NCBI RefSeq assembly: GCF_018709685.1
Contig: NZ_JABDHQ010000017.1
Span: 1 to 45,950, forward strand
Source of the DNA: Akkermansia muciniphila
GTDB taxonomy: Bacteria; Verrucomicrobiota; Verrucomicrobiia; Verrucomicrobiales; Akkermansiaceae
DNA: 45,950 nucleotides
Reading direction: 5' to 3'
The notes under the pieces were generated by a model. It was not told the origin of the DNA, searched no databases, and saw nothing but the letters and a program-made list of their open reading frames with translations. Both the position numbers and the translations under genes were made by a program. This document shows positions 25,920 through 33,222 of the stretch, one piece after another; the first letter of the stretch is position 1; the number at the start of each line of letters is the position of its first letter.

Positions 25920-26795
25920 ATGGAATTGTTCACGGAAGCCGATCATCTGGCGGAAGCCCGGTACAGGAAACTGTTGCGGGACCAGCCCGGCTTTGTGTGG
26001 AGGCGGTTTGCGGACGGGGAGGAGCTGATGGCGTATGTCTTTTTTCCTCCCGGCCATGATGTGGACGCGTCTGCGCCCTCCGTGCTGTTCTTCCACGGCG
26101 GCATGTGGGTGGGCAAGAGCCTGGGTGACTTTGTGCCCTGGGCATTGCACCTTGCCCAGCAGGGAATTGTGGGCATCATTCCCATGTTCCGCACCTGGGG
26201 CGCCTATGAGGTGGAACCCATGGACATTCTGGAAGAGGGCCGGGAAGCCTGGGCCTGGGTGTATGAAAATGCCTCTTTGCTGGGGCTGGACCCGGGGCGC
26301 ATTACCGTGGCGGGGAGTGATGCGGGCGGCCTGATGGCCCTGCATGCGGCCCTGCCGGACCATCCCGCGCGCTGGTCCCTGTTCCGTAAAAAGACTCCCC
26401 TTCCTCCCGGTCCCGCCGCTGTGGCCCTGTTCCGCGGCGTGTGTGACCTGGCGGCGCAGTCCGCCTTTAAGCTGGGCGGCATGATGCCGCCGGACCAGCG
26501 GGATGCCGTCAATCCTCTGCGGCGCGTGCAGAAAGGGCTGCCGCCCCTGTTCGCCAGCCATGGCGGAAGGGACAGGCTGCTGCCGTGGCGCAACAGCGAG
26601 CGGCTGGCGGACCTGTGGCGGAAAAAGAAGAACCGCTCCAGATTTGAGCTTCTGGATGTGGCGGACCACACGTTTTACCATTTCAATGTGAATGCCGCCT
26701 ACTTTGAGCAATTGCTCAACAGTTGGAGCTCCTTCATGGTGGAGCAGGGCATCTGGGAGTATAACGAGGGGATGGATGCCGGACTGCTGGGCTGA
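25920..26795 (+). CDS. Alpha/beta hydrolase, HSL-like, with Asp at the nucleophile position
   Basis: 291 residues from the ATG at 25920; a TTG at 25899 would add seven residues. It has the hormone-sensitive-lipase-like oxyanion motif HGGM (His59), the acid Asp218 in HGGRDRLLP, and the catalytic His250 in VADHTFYHF. The nucleophile elbow, however, reads V-A-G-S133-D134-A-G-G where the family has G-D-S-A-G-G. The Ser and Asp are swapped, placing Asp at the nucleophile turn, as in epoxide hydrolases and haloalkane dehalogenases. It may be inactive as an esterase, or use a different chemistry. There is no signal peptide. It is convergent with the duplicated secreted protein; its closest functional neighbour is unclear. 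Confidence 0.85.
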   Translation: MELFTEADHLAEARYRKLLRDQPGFVWRRFADGEELMAYVFFPPGHDVDASAPSVLFFHGGMWVGKSLGDFVPWALHLAQQGIVGIIPMFRTWGAYEVEPMDILEEGREAWAWVYENASLLGLDPGRITVAGSDAGGLMALHAALPDHPARWSLFRKKTPLPPGPAAVALFRGVCDLAAQSAFKLGGMMPPDQRDAVNPLRRVQKGLPPLFASHGGRDRLLPWRNSERLADLWRKKKNRSRFELLDVADHTFYHFNVNAAYFEQLLNSWSSFMVEQGIWEYNEGMDAGLLG

Positions 26796-26862
26796 CCCGG
26801 AGAGGAATGTCCGGTGGATGTGCCGCCCGTGAAATATGCGGAGGGGATGGGGTGCTTTCCTG

Positions 26863-27768
26863 TCAGCGTCCACCCAGCATGTTCTCCCGGATTTCCTGCA
26901 TGTCCCGGCGGAAGGCGGGCTGCGTCTGCGGGGTGGGCGGCTGGATATCCCATTCCTTCATCTTTCTGCGAACCTTGAGGAAAGCCTCCTGTTCGCTGGC
27001 GCCGTATTTCTTGCAGACGGTGGAAAGGGTCAGTTCCGGTCCCGTAAAGTGCCCCTTCAGGAAGAACGGCAGGTCGTGCTGCCAGGCGCGCCGGAAATCC
27101 TCCGGGCATCCCTCCGTGCTGATGGGGGAAAAGAGCGCCTTCACCTGGCTTTCCCGGATGCCTCCGCTGTTCATGCAGATGGTGGTTTCCATGTAGGCCA
27201 GCGTGAATTCCAGCATGACCCGTTCAATGGACTGCCTGGCCTTGGCCAGCTGGGCCGGGGTCAGGCCCATGACCTGCGCGCGCAGGGTGGCCAGGGCGTT
27301 CAGAATGGCCTTGGGGTCTCCGCAGGTGCGCGGGTCCATGCGGGGAATTTGTTCATCCTCGTCGTAAAGGGGGATGGGCGGGCGCACCTGGGGATTGATC
27401 TTGAACAGTTTGCCCTGGAGCCGTTCCCGGAGGTCCTTCAGGCTCACGCCGTACTTGCGCAGGACGGGGGCCGCGTAATTGCGCCCCGGCTTGTCCGTCT
27501 GCCGCAGCCATGCTTCCTGAAAGTCCGCGGGGCATTGCTGGAGCCCCGCCGCCAGCATGGCGTTCCGGAAGTCCTCCGCCTTGGGAGTCTTGTTGGCATA
27601 GGCGTGGGTCCATTCCATTTCCAGCATCCAGATGGCGGTCAGGCCCAGGAATTGTTCAATGGCCTGTTTGGGTTCCACGGTTTCCGGCGCCGGGAGGGCG
27701 GAGGCCGGGGTATGCCAGCAGAACGGGAGCAGAAGGGCGGAAATCAGCAGGGAGCGCAGCGTATGCAT
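26863..27768 (-). CDS. Secreted protein with an internal duplication, unknown function
   Basis: 301 residues. The ATG at 27768 is chosen because it begins the signal peptide (MHTLRSLLISALLLPFCWHT); an in-frame ATG at 27804 would overlap the GH36-like gene. The mature part holds two related alpha-helical units: one with GLQQCPADFQEAWLRQ and VLRKYGVSLKDLRERL, the other with TEGCPEDFRRAWQHD and VCKKYGASEQEAFLKV. The repeated CPxDFxxAW and KYG motifs argue for an ancient domain duplication. The two conserved cysteines may form disulfides after export. It lies 32 bp behind the GH36-like gene, so it is probably co-transcribed. I do not recognise the family. Confidence 0.7.
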   Translation of the reverse strand: MHTLRSLLISALLLPFCWHTPASALPAPETVEPKQAIEQFLGLTAIWMLEMEWTHAYANKTPKAEDFRNAMLAAGLQQCPADFQEAWLRQTDKPGRNYAAPVLRKYGVSLKDLRERLQGKLFKINPQVRPPIPLYDEDEQIPRMDPRTCGDPKAILNALATLRAQVMGLTPAQLAKARQSIERVMLEFTLAYMETTICMNSGGIRESQVKALFSPISTEGCPEDFRRAWQHDLPFFLKGHFTGPELTLSTVCKKYGASEQEAFLKVRRKMKEWDIQPPTPQTQPAFRRDMQEIRENMLGGR

Positions 27769-27800
27769 GGGGAAGAAGAATTGGGTGGAGAGGACCGGCA

Positions 27801-29828
27801 TCATTCAGCCGTCACCGTGACGTCCAGCGGACGGTCGGAGACGGGGAATTGCAATTCATAAAAGCCGTTCCCCAGGTCTTTGACAGGGGTATTTCCCGCC
27901 TTGACGGCGCCTTTCCCGTGCCAGACGACCACCGGGCCGGATTCCTTCACGCGGAAACGCAGCGTGTCCGCCCCGTATTCCGGAGCGGCGTCCAGGGCGC
28001 ACGGGGAGAGGAACTTGTCACCCCTGCCGATGACGGCCCAGCCCCGGATGATGGGGGCCATGATGAACAGGCGGTCCTTGAAGCCCGTGAGCTCCACGTC
28101 CAGCTCCGGCTGTTCCTGGGTCAGGGCGCGGCCGCCTTCTGCGGAATAGGCCGCGATTCCTTCCGGGGGAAGGCTGGCATACGCCTCCGCCGCCTTGCCG
28201 TTCAGCAGGGCTGCGGCATTGTTGTAATCCGTCAGGGAAATCCTGCCCCGGACCGGTTCCGCCGGAGAGGGGTGCCTGAGGTTGTACAGGACTACGGCGG
28301 CGCTTTGGTCGGGCAGGGGGGCGATCACCCGGTAAAGGCGGTTCTCGTTCATGGCGTCCAGAAAGACGGAGTCCGGCAGGGGAACGGCGGGAGCCAGCGG
28401 GCGCAGCAGCAGGCCGTCAGACCACACCAGGGGCATGATATGTTCCGGGTTCAGCTTGTCCGCGGGGTCTGAAAGATAAACAGGACCGCCGGAAACGGCT
28501 TTGGAGACGGCCATGAGCCGCGCGCTGGTGGGGTCCGTGGAGTGGAACATGTCATGGTCCGGCCACGCGGTCTGCCCCAGCCAGAGCGTATTGGCATAAG
28601 ACTGGAGGATGTGGGACTTGCCCATGGCTTCATCCCCCAGCTTGTAGTCAATACTGCACCGGGTGACGGCGCTGTAGCGGGTATTCTGGATATTGACGGT
28701 GCCCTGCGCCATGCAGTTGACCAGGTTGAGCCCCATTTTCCGGCAGGCCTGCTCCAGGGCCTCCGAGCACTTGGTATTGTGGTGCACCGGGTTGTCCAGA
28801 CCGTCCGCGTGCTTCAGGTATTCCGCCTGAACGTCAATCTTCACGAAGTCGAACCCGGCGTCCTTGACGGACTGGAGGAACGGGCCGTAAAACGCCCCGG
28901 CTCCTCCGGGACCGTCACCGGGAAGGATTTTCCCCTTGGAGGTGGTGACCAGCCCGCGGGCCGTCTGGGCGTCCAGCCGGTGTTTGGGGTGGATGCCGTT
29001 CCAGAGGCCGTAGTAGCAGTGCCATAACCCCATCCACTTCAATTTGGGGCTCTTGTGCTTCATCAGTGGCGCCCATCCCTGGGGGAACTTGCCCTTGTTG
29101 GTCTGGAAGCTGATCAGTTTAAGGCCCTCCTGGCTCTGGAAGCCGTCGTCCACCAGGACCCACCGGACGGGAACGGGGGAGGCCTCCAGCTGGCTGGCCG
29201 TGTGTTCAAGCAGTTTGGAGGAGATATTCTTTTTATACTGCTCCCAGCTGCACCAGCCCAGGTATTTGAACGGTTCCGGGTAGGCCTTTTTTTCACGGGG
29301 GAAGGTTCTTCCCTTGATGAAGGGGAGGGAGAGGGCCTTGCTCCATGCGGCGGAACAGGCGCGGTAAATATCCTTGTCCACGGCAGTGACGGCCAGCACT
29401 GGCTGCGGCTTGACCGTGGAAGTTCCCAGCGTACCGTATTCCACCAGGAATTTGCCGTTTCCATCAAGCTTCAGCCACGCGAGGGAATCAGGAGTAGCGA
29501 CGGGGAGCACCGCCATGAAACGCCCGTCCTTCAGGTGGAACAGTGCAAACATGGCATGGTCCCCGGGCTTGGCGGTGCTGGGGTTCGGCTTGCTGTCCAG
29601 CAGGTTGCCGGGGTCCGTCTTGCCGAACCAGGGCAGAACCCGGTTGCCGTCTCCGGGCCAGCGGCCCCGGTCCGCTGAAAACCAGCAGAAGGACTGGTAG
29701 GGAGGGAGCGGAAGGGGACGTGCGGTTTTCCCCGGCAAAGGGGTAATGGAGGATATCTGGGTCTGGGCTGCGGCGGTCCAGGCGGTCAGGGCCGCCAGGA
29801 CAAGGGCCGGGAAGGTGAACGCTCTCAT
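27801..29828 (-). CDS. Secreted GH36-like alpha-galactosidase / raffinose synthase family protein
   Basis: 675 residues with a signal peptide (MRAFTFPALVLAALTAWTAAAQ). It belongs to the Sip1/raffinose-synthase branch related to GH36 alpha-galactosidases: YLGWCSWEQY, the substrate-binding RWVLVDDGFQSQ, the likely nucleophile Asp332 in GFDFVKIDVQAEYL, the likely acid/base Asp394 in TRCSIDYKLGDE, and AWPDHDMFHS with GPVYLSDPAD. Members act on alpha-galactosides by hydrolysis or galactosyl transfer. Because it is exported and sits among sulfatase and esterase genes, release of terminal alpha-galactose from host or dietary glycans is the likely role. The gene is divergent from the second PEP-CTERM gene; the 485-bp gap holds element B. 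Confidence 0.88.
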   Translation of the reverse strand: MRAFTFPALVLAALTAWTAAAQTQISSITPLPGKTARPLPLPPYQSFCWFSADRGRWPGDGNRVLPWFGKTDPGNLLDSKPNPSTAKPGDHAMFALFHLKDGRFMAVLPVATPDSLAWLKLDGNGKFLVEYGTLGTSTVKPQPVLAVTAVDKDIYRACSAAWSKALSLPFIKGRTFPREKKAYPEPFKYLGWCSWEQYKKNISSKLLEHTASQLEASPVPVRWVLVDDGFQSQEGLKLISFQTNKGKFPQGWAPLMKHKSPKLKWMGLWHCYYGLWNGIHPKHRLDAQTARGLVTTSKGKILPGDGPGGAGAFYGPFLQSVKDAGFDFVKIDVQAEYLKHADGLDNPVHHNTKCSEALEQACRKMGLNLVNCMAQGTVNIQNTRYSAVTRCSIDYKLGDEAMGKSHILQSYANTLWLGQTAWPDHDMFHSTDPTSARLMAVSKAVSGGPVYLSDPADKLNPEHIMPLVWSDGLLLRPLAPAVPLPDSVFLDAMNENRLYRVIAPLPDQSAAVVLYNLRHPSPAEPVRGRISLTDYNNAAALLNGKAAEAYASLPPEGIAAYSAEGGRALTQEQPELDVELTGFKDRLFIMAPIIRGWAVIGRGDKFLSPCALDAAPEYGADTLRFRVKESGPVVVWHGKGAVKAGNTPVKDLGNGFYELQFPVSDRPLDVTVTAE

Positions 29829-30001
29829 GGGATCATTATTTTAAGTTAGAGGGAGGACGGAGGGGCTCGCAGGGAGCCGTTAAAGAAGTGCGTGTCTCTG
29901 TTCTCAGGAAAAAAGACGTTGCGTTATGATGGCAGAGCATTTCCCGGAGACGAGCAAAAAATGATTTTTCCGTTCCGTTTCCCTCCTTTTTCCTGTGAAG
30001 A
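29829..30001. other. Upstream region of the GH36-like gene
   Basis: This is the left part of the 485-bp divergent intergenic region (29829-30313). I see no gene, only AT-rich stretches such as the one around 29956-29970 that could serve as the GH36-like gene's promoter. Element B and the PEP-CTERM promoter follow to the right. Confidence 0.4.
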
Positions 30002-30182
30002 CGGATTGTGAATCCGGGGTCAATTTAAAAAGAGATGAATCCCTGGTTTTCCAATGATTTCACCAGCCGGGAATAGTTCATGCGCCACTTCCGGTTTAAG
30101 TAAACATCCCGGGTTAATGAAAATAATAAGTTCCTGTTGAATATATTGCATCATTGATGAAATTTCACGGATTCACAATCCG
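30002..30182. repeat. Paired inverted-site element B (possible invertible DNA)
   Basis: The ends CGGATTGTGAATCCG (30002-30016) and CGGATTCACAATCCG (30168-30182) are perfect 15-bp inverted copies, exactly 151 bp apart as in element A. The central bases GTG and CAC are complementary within this pair but differ from those of element A. The interior is AT-rich towards the PEP-CTERM gene and has an imperfect hairpin near the far end (CTGGT...ACCAG, about 30052-30067). It lies between two divergent genes for exported proteins. Confidence 0.75.
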
Positions 30183-30275
30183 ATATAGAAATCCCCAAGG
30201 GGATAAGGTTTCATGCCTGGGTTTTTGATCGCAAAACGCTCCCGGTAACGGATTTGCGAAGCATGGAGGCAATAA

Positions 30276-30303
30276 TTGCAACCGTTGGCTCCCCCGTTAT
30301 AAT
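30276..30303 (+). promoter_or_regulatory. Promoter of the second PEP-CTERM gene
   Basis: TTGCAA (30276-30281) and a perfect TATAAT (30298-30303) are 16 bp apart. The predicted start is only a few bases before the ATG at 30314, so the mRNA would be nearly leaderless. A 6-bp inverted repeat CGCAAA/TTTGCG (30230-30258) lies just upstream and could be an operator. Confidence 0.65.
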
Positions 30304-30313
30304 TCCTGATATC

Positions 30314-31147
30314 ATGAAGAAAACTCTAATTATTGCCTGTTGCGCTCTGGCTGCCGTATCCGGTTTCAGCATGGCGGCAACCTATCAATGGACGGGCAAC
30401 GGTGACGGCTCCTCCTGGACGGACGCGGGCAACTGGTCGGAATCCGGGGTGCCTCCCACCACTCTTGGTGCGGGAAACAGCATCATCATTAACAGTGACG
30501 CCTCCATATCCACCGCCGGGGCCGGAAACTTGAATTACAAGGGCATTGACCAGCTTGTCCTGAAGGGTACGGGCACCCTCAGCAACAACACGGGCGGAGC
30601 CTTGATCCTGGGAAATGTGGAGATGGATAAATCCTTCACCCTGTCTTCCGGCAATACGCAGCTGTGGGGCAATCTGGCGATTGATTCCGTTATTAATTCC
30701 GGAGCCTTGGGTGGGGGATTGTCCGAGGGGTATGTGTGGGATTTCGGCCTGAACGGGCGCCTTGCGACGACGAGCCTTTGGATTAATGCAAACGGGGGTA
30801 CCATTCAGGCCGCCATTGATCCGTATACCACCACGGGCGCCTTTGGGACGGTGGTGCGTGAACTCCTGGGGCAGAACGCTTCATCCTCCTCGGGCGGCAA
30901 CGGCTTTGATACGGTGGACTATGTGGTCAGGGATGCCGAGGGGAATATCCTGACCCGTGCGGACGGTCCTTTGGAGGCCACTGCCGAGAATGTGGGGAAG
31001 TACTGGATTACCACCAATGGGGGAGCGTGGGCCAACGTGAAGATTCATTATATCACCGGGGCGGCTCCCGTTCCGGAACCTGCCGCGGCCGGCCTTTCCG
31101 CCGCCGGACTGTTGTTGGCCCTGCTGCGCCGCCGCCGTATGCGCTGA
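30314..31147 (+). CDS. PEP-CTERM sorting domain protein with beta-helix-like passenger
   Basis: 277 residues. The ATG at 30314 is chosen because it begins the signal peptide (MKKTLIIACCALAAVSGFSMA) and fits the promoter; a longer in-frame reading back to 30254 would include the promoter. The start of the mature part (TYQWTGNGDGSSWTDAGNWS) is a motif common at the N-terminus of autotransporter/PEP-CTERM beta-helix proteins. The C-terminus has the complete sorting signal VPEPAAAG, a hydrophobic helix and RRRRMR. It is probably processed by an exosortase outside the window and displayed at the surface. Monocistronic, with a perfect terminator. Confidence 0.87.
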   Translation: MKKTLIIACCALAAVSGFSMAATYQWTGNGDGSSWTDAGNWSESGVPPTTLGAGNSIIINSDASISTAGAGNLNYKGIDQLVLKGTGTLSNNTGGALILGNVEMDKSFTLSSGNTQLWGNLAIDSVINSGALGGGLSEGYVWDFGLNGRLATTSLWINANGGTIQAAIDPYTTTGAFGTVVRELLGQNASSSSGGNGFDTVDYVVRDAEGNILTRADGPLEATAENVGKYWITTNGGAWANVKIHYITGAAPVPEPAAAGLSAAGLLLALLRRRRMR

Positions 31148-31179
31148 GTCCGGCATGGCCTGCGCCTGATTTTTTGAAC

Positions 31180-31209
31180 ATGCCTCCCCCATATGGGGGA
31201 GGCATTTTT
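31180..31209 (+). terminator. Terminator of the second PEP-CTERM gene
   Basis: ATGCCTCCCCC and GGGGGAGGCAT pair perfectly around a 4-nt ATAT loop (31180-31205) and run into TTTTTGTTTG. A textbook rho-independent terminator. Confidence 0.95.
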
Positions 31210-31305
31210 GTTTGTCTGCCTGTGCATGGCTCCGTTTTCCCGTGGTCCGGGAAAACGGAGGTTTTTAAGTTTTACGGAGTCCGTAAAATTTCCCTGGAAA
31301 GGCTG

Positions 31306-32403
31306 TTACAGTTTAATGAACAGGCTGCGCCGGAAGAAGGCGAATAAAACCAGCCATTGCAGCAGCAGAAGGGAGACGGCGAAAAAGACGGGCTGCACGG
31401 AAGGAAAGAAATCCGCCGCGCCGCTGAAAATGCGCCTGTTGAGTTCATGCACGTTCACCAGGGCGTGAATCAGGTACGCGGCCAGCGCGTTCAGGCCGAT
31501 GATGCGGAGGGGGAAGGCCCATGATCCGCCCTTCCACACGTCCACGGCCAGGTGGAACAGGGACAGGGCGATCAGGGAAGCCCCGGCGGCGGCCAGAATG
31601 AAGGTGCCCGTCCACATGTTTTTGATGATGGGATAAACGCCGTCCAGCGCCAGGGCGGCGCAGAACAGCAGGCTGCCCGCGGCCAGCGTCAGAAGGCAGA
31701 AGCGTACGGGCCGTTCCCGGTTTTTCCGGAGCAGGCTGCCCGCCAGCCAGCCTGCCAGGCACAGCGCGGCGGCGGAGATGATGCAGAGCGGTCCCTCCGG
31801 ATCAAAGGTTCCCCCGTGCAGGCGGCCGGGGAGCCAGTGCGTGTCCACCCATGAATTGACGGAGCCTCCGGACGTGAAATTGCCGCCCGTGAATTGGAGG
31901 ACGGCCACCAGGGCCAGCAGGGCGGCTCCCGCGGCGGCCACGGAGCCCTGCCGCCGGAGCAGCAGAATGCAGGTGCCCGCGATGGCGCAGGAAAAACCGA
32001 TCAGCCCCAGCACGGAAGCATACCGCATGTCCTCCGTCCACGTGAGCGTTCCGTTGACCAGCATCCCCAACAGGGCCAGGATGAGGGCGCGTTTCCATAT
32101 CTTGAGCAGTCCCGGAGCGGCGGGGGCGTTCCCGTCCGTATGTCTCGCCAGGGAGAAGGACATGGAAACGCCGGAGATGAACACGAAGACGGGGAACACC
32201 AGGTCATACAGCCGCAGCCCGCCCCAGGCGGCGTGGGTCATCTGGCGTCCGGCTTCCTGAAGGAAGGCGCTTTCCGGGTTTCTGGAGGCCAGCAGCAGGA
32301 CCAGGGCGTCCAGTCCCAGGATGATGAGCATGTCCAGACCGCGCAGGGCGTCCAGGGAATGCAGCCTGGTGGGGCGGATGGGAGCTGAAGAAGGGGAATT
32401 CAT
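31306..32403 (-). CDS. Integral membrane acyltransferase (HGSNAT/DUF5009-like)
   Basis: 365 residues with about ten membrane helices. The ATG at 32403 (MNSPSSAPIRP) is chosen; in-frame upstream codons to 32625 would add a charged, non-conserved stretch overlapping the divergent gene. The N-terminal motif RLHSLDALRGLDMLIILGLDAL and the helix-2 segment YDLVFPVFVFISGVSMSFSL (an exactly 20-residue stretch) are typical of the heparan-alpha-glucosaminide N-acetyltransferase/YeiB-like superfamily. Members move acyl groups from cytoplasmic CoA to sugars on the other side of the membrane. A role in acetylating surface or periplasmic glycans is inferred. It is divergent from the L,D-transpeptidase with a 130-bp gap. 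Confidence 0.8.
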   Translation of the reverse strand: MNSPSSAPIRPTRLHSLDALRGLDMLIILGLDALVLLLASRNPESAFLQEAGRQMTHAAWGGLRLYDLVFPVFVFISGVSMSFSLARHTDGNAPAAPGLLKIWKRALILALLGMLVNGTLTWTEDMRYASVLGLIGFSCAIAGTCILLLRRQGSVAAAGAALLALVAVLQFTGGNFTSGGSVNSWVDTHWLPGRLHGGTFDPEGPLCIISAAALCLAGWLAGSLLRKNRERPVRFCLLTLAAGSLLFCAALALDGVYPIIKNMWTGTFILAAAGASLIALSLFHLAVDVWKGGSWAFPLRIIGLNALAAYLIHALVNVHELNRRIFSGAADFFPSVQPVFFAVSLLLLQWLVLFAFFRRSLFIKL

Positions 32404-32533
32404 GGGGGTGCGGAAGTAGAACGGCAAGAAGTACGGCAGGAAAAGGCCAGGTTTATCAGGATTCCTGAAAACATGCCGGAACGGAGGGGAATCGTGCTTG
32501 ATTTCCACGGGGGAAGAAGGTAAAGCAGGCCGC

Positions 32534-33163
32534 ATGCCGCGCGCCCCTCTCGCTTTTCTCCTTTTCATCTGCGTCTCCCTGTTGCTGGCCGCCTGTTCCT
32601 CCACGCTGAAGACCCCGCATGGCAAGCCGCTGATGAAGGATGGCAGGTACGTTTCTTCCTATGACGCTTTTGTGGCGGACCCCCAGTACCGCTTTACGCG
32701 TGACATCTGGTACCATGACGGGCGCATCCGGCAGGCGCAGACGAAAAACAGCAAAATCGTGGTTCATCTGAAGGACCAGCGCGGCGTGCTGTGGGTGAAC
32801 GGTGAACCCGCCATGAATTTTCCCGTGTGCACGGGCAAATCCACCCATGAAACGCCCCGCGGCAGGTTCTCCATCATCCAGAAGGATGCGGACTACCGCT
32901 CCCGGTCCTACGGCAGCGTGTTTGATGCAAGCGGCGTGTGCGTGAATTCGGACGCCACTTCTTCTTCCCGCGTTCCGTCCGGCGGCAAATTCATTGGCGC
33001 CAAGATGCCGCTGTGGATGCGCATTCACGGGGGAATAGGGCTGCATGTGGGCACCGTGTACCGGGATGCCAACTCCCACGGGTGCATCCGGGTGCCGGTG
33101 GAGGCATGCCGCATTTTGTTTGACAAATGCGGCATGGGAACAACCGTAATAATTCAGGAATAA
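32534..33163 (+). CDS. L,D-transpeptidase lipoprotein (YkuD family)
   Basis: 209 residues. The ATG at 32534 starts a lipoprotein signal peptide ending in the lipobox LLAAC, so the mature protein is lipid-anchored, probably in the outer membrane or facing the periplasm. The YkuD domain has the active-site block HGGIGLHVGTVYRDANSHGCIRVP (longer than usual spacing), with catalytic Cys184 in SHGCIR. L,D-transpeptidases make 3-3 peptidoglycan crosslinks or attach proteins to peptidoglycan. The next gene, 59 bp downstream, is PBP2, which makes 4-3 crosslinks, so this is a cell-wall pair. An in-frame TTG at 32498 is a less likely start because it precedes the signal peptide. Confidence 0.92.
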   Translation: MPRAPLAFLLFICVSLLLAACSSTLKTPHGKPLMKDGRYVSSYDAFVADPQYRFTRDIWYHDGRIRQAQTKNSKIVVHLKDQRGVLWVNGEPAMNFPVCTGKSTHETPRGRFSIIQKDADYRSRSYGSVFDASGVCVNSDATSSSRVPSGGKFIGAKMPLWMRIHGGIGLHVGTVYRDANSHGCIRVPVEACRILFDKCGMGTTVIIQE

Positions 33164-33222
33164 GCGCGAGCGTGAATAATCGTTGATTCCTTACAGCGCA
33201 TCTGTCACACTCCTGCAAGCTG

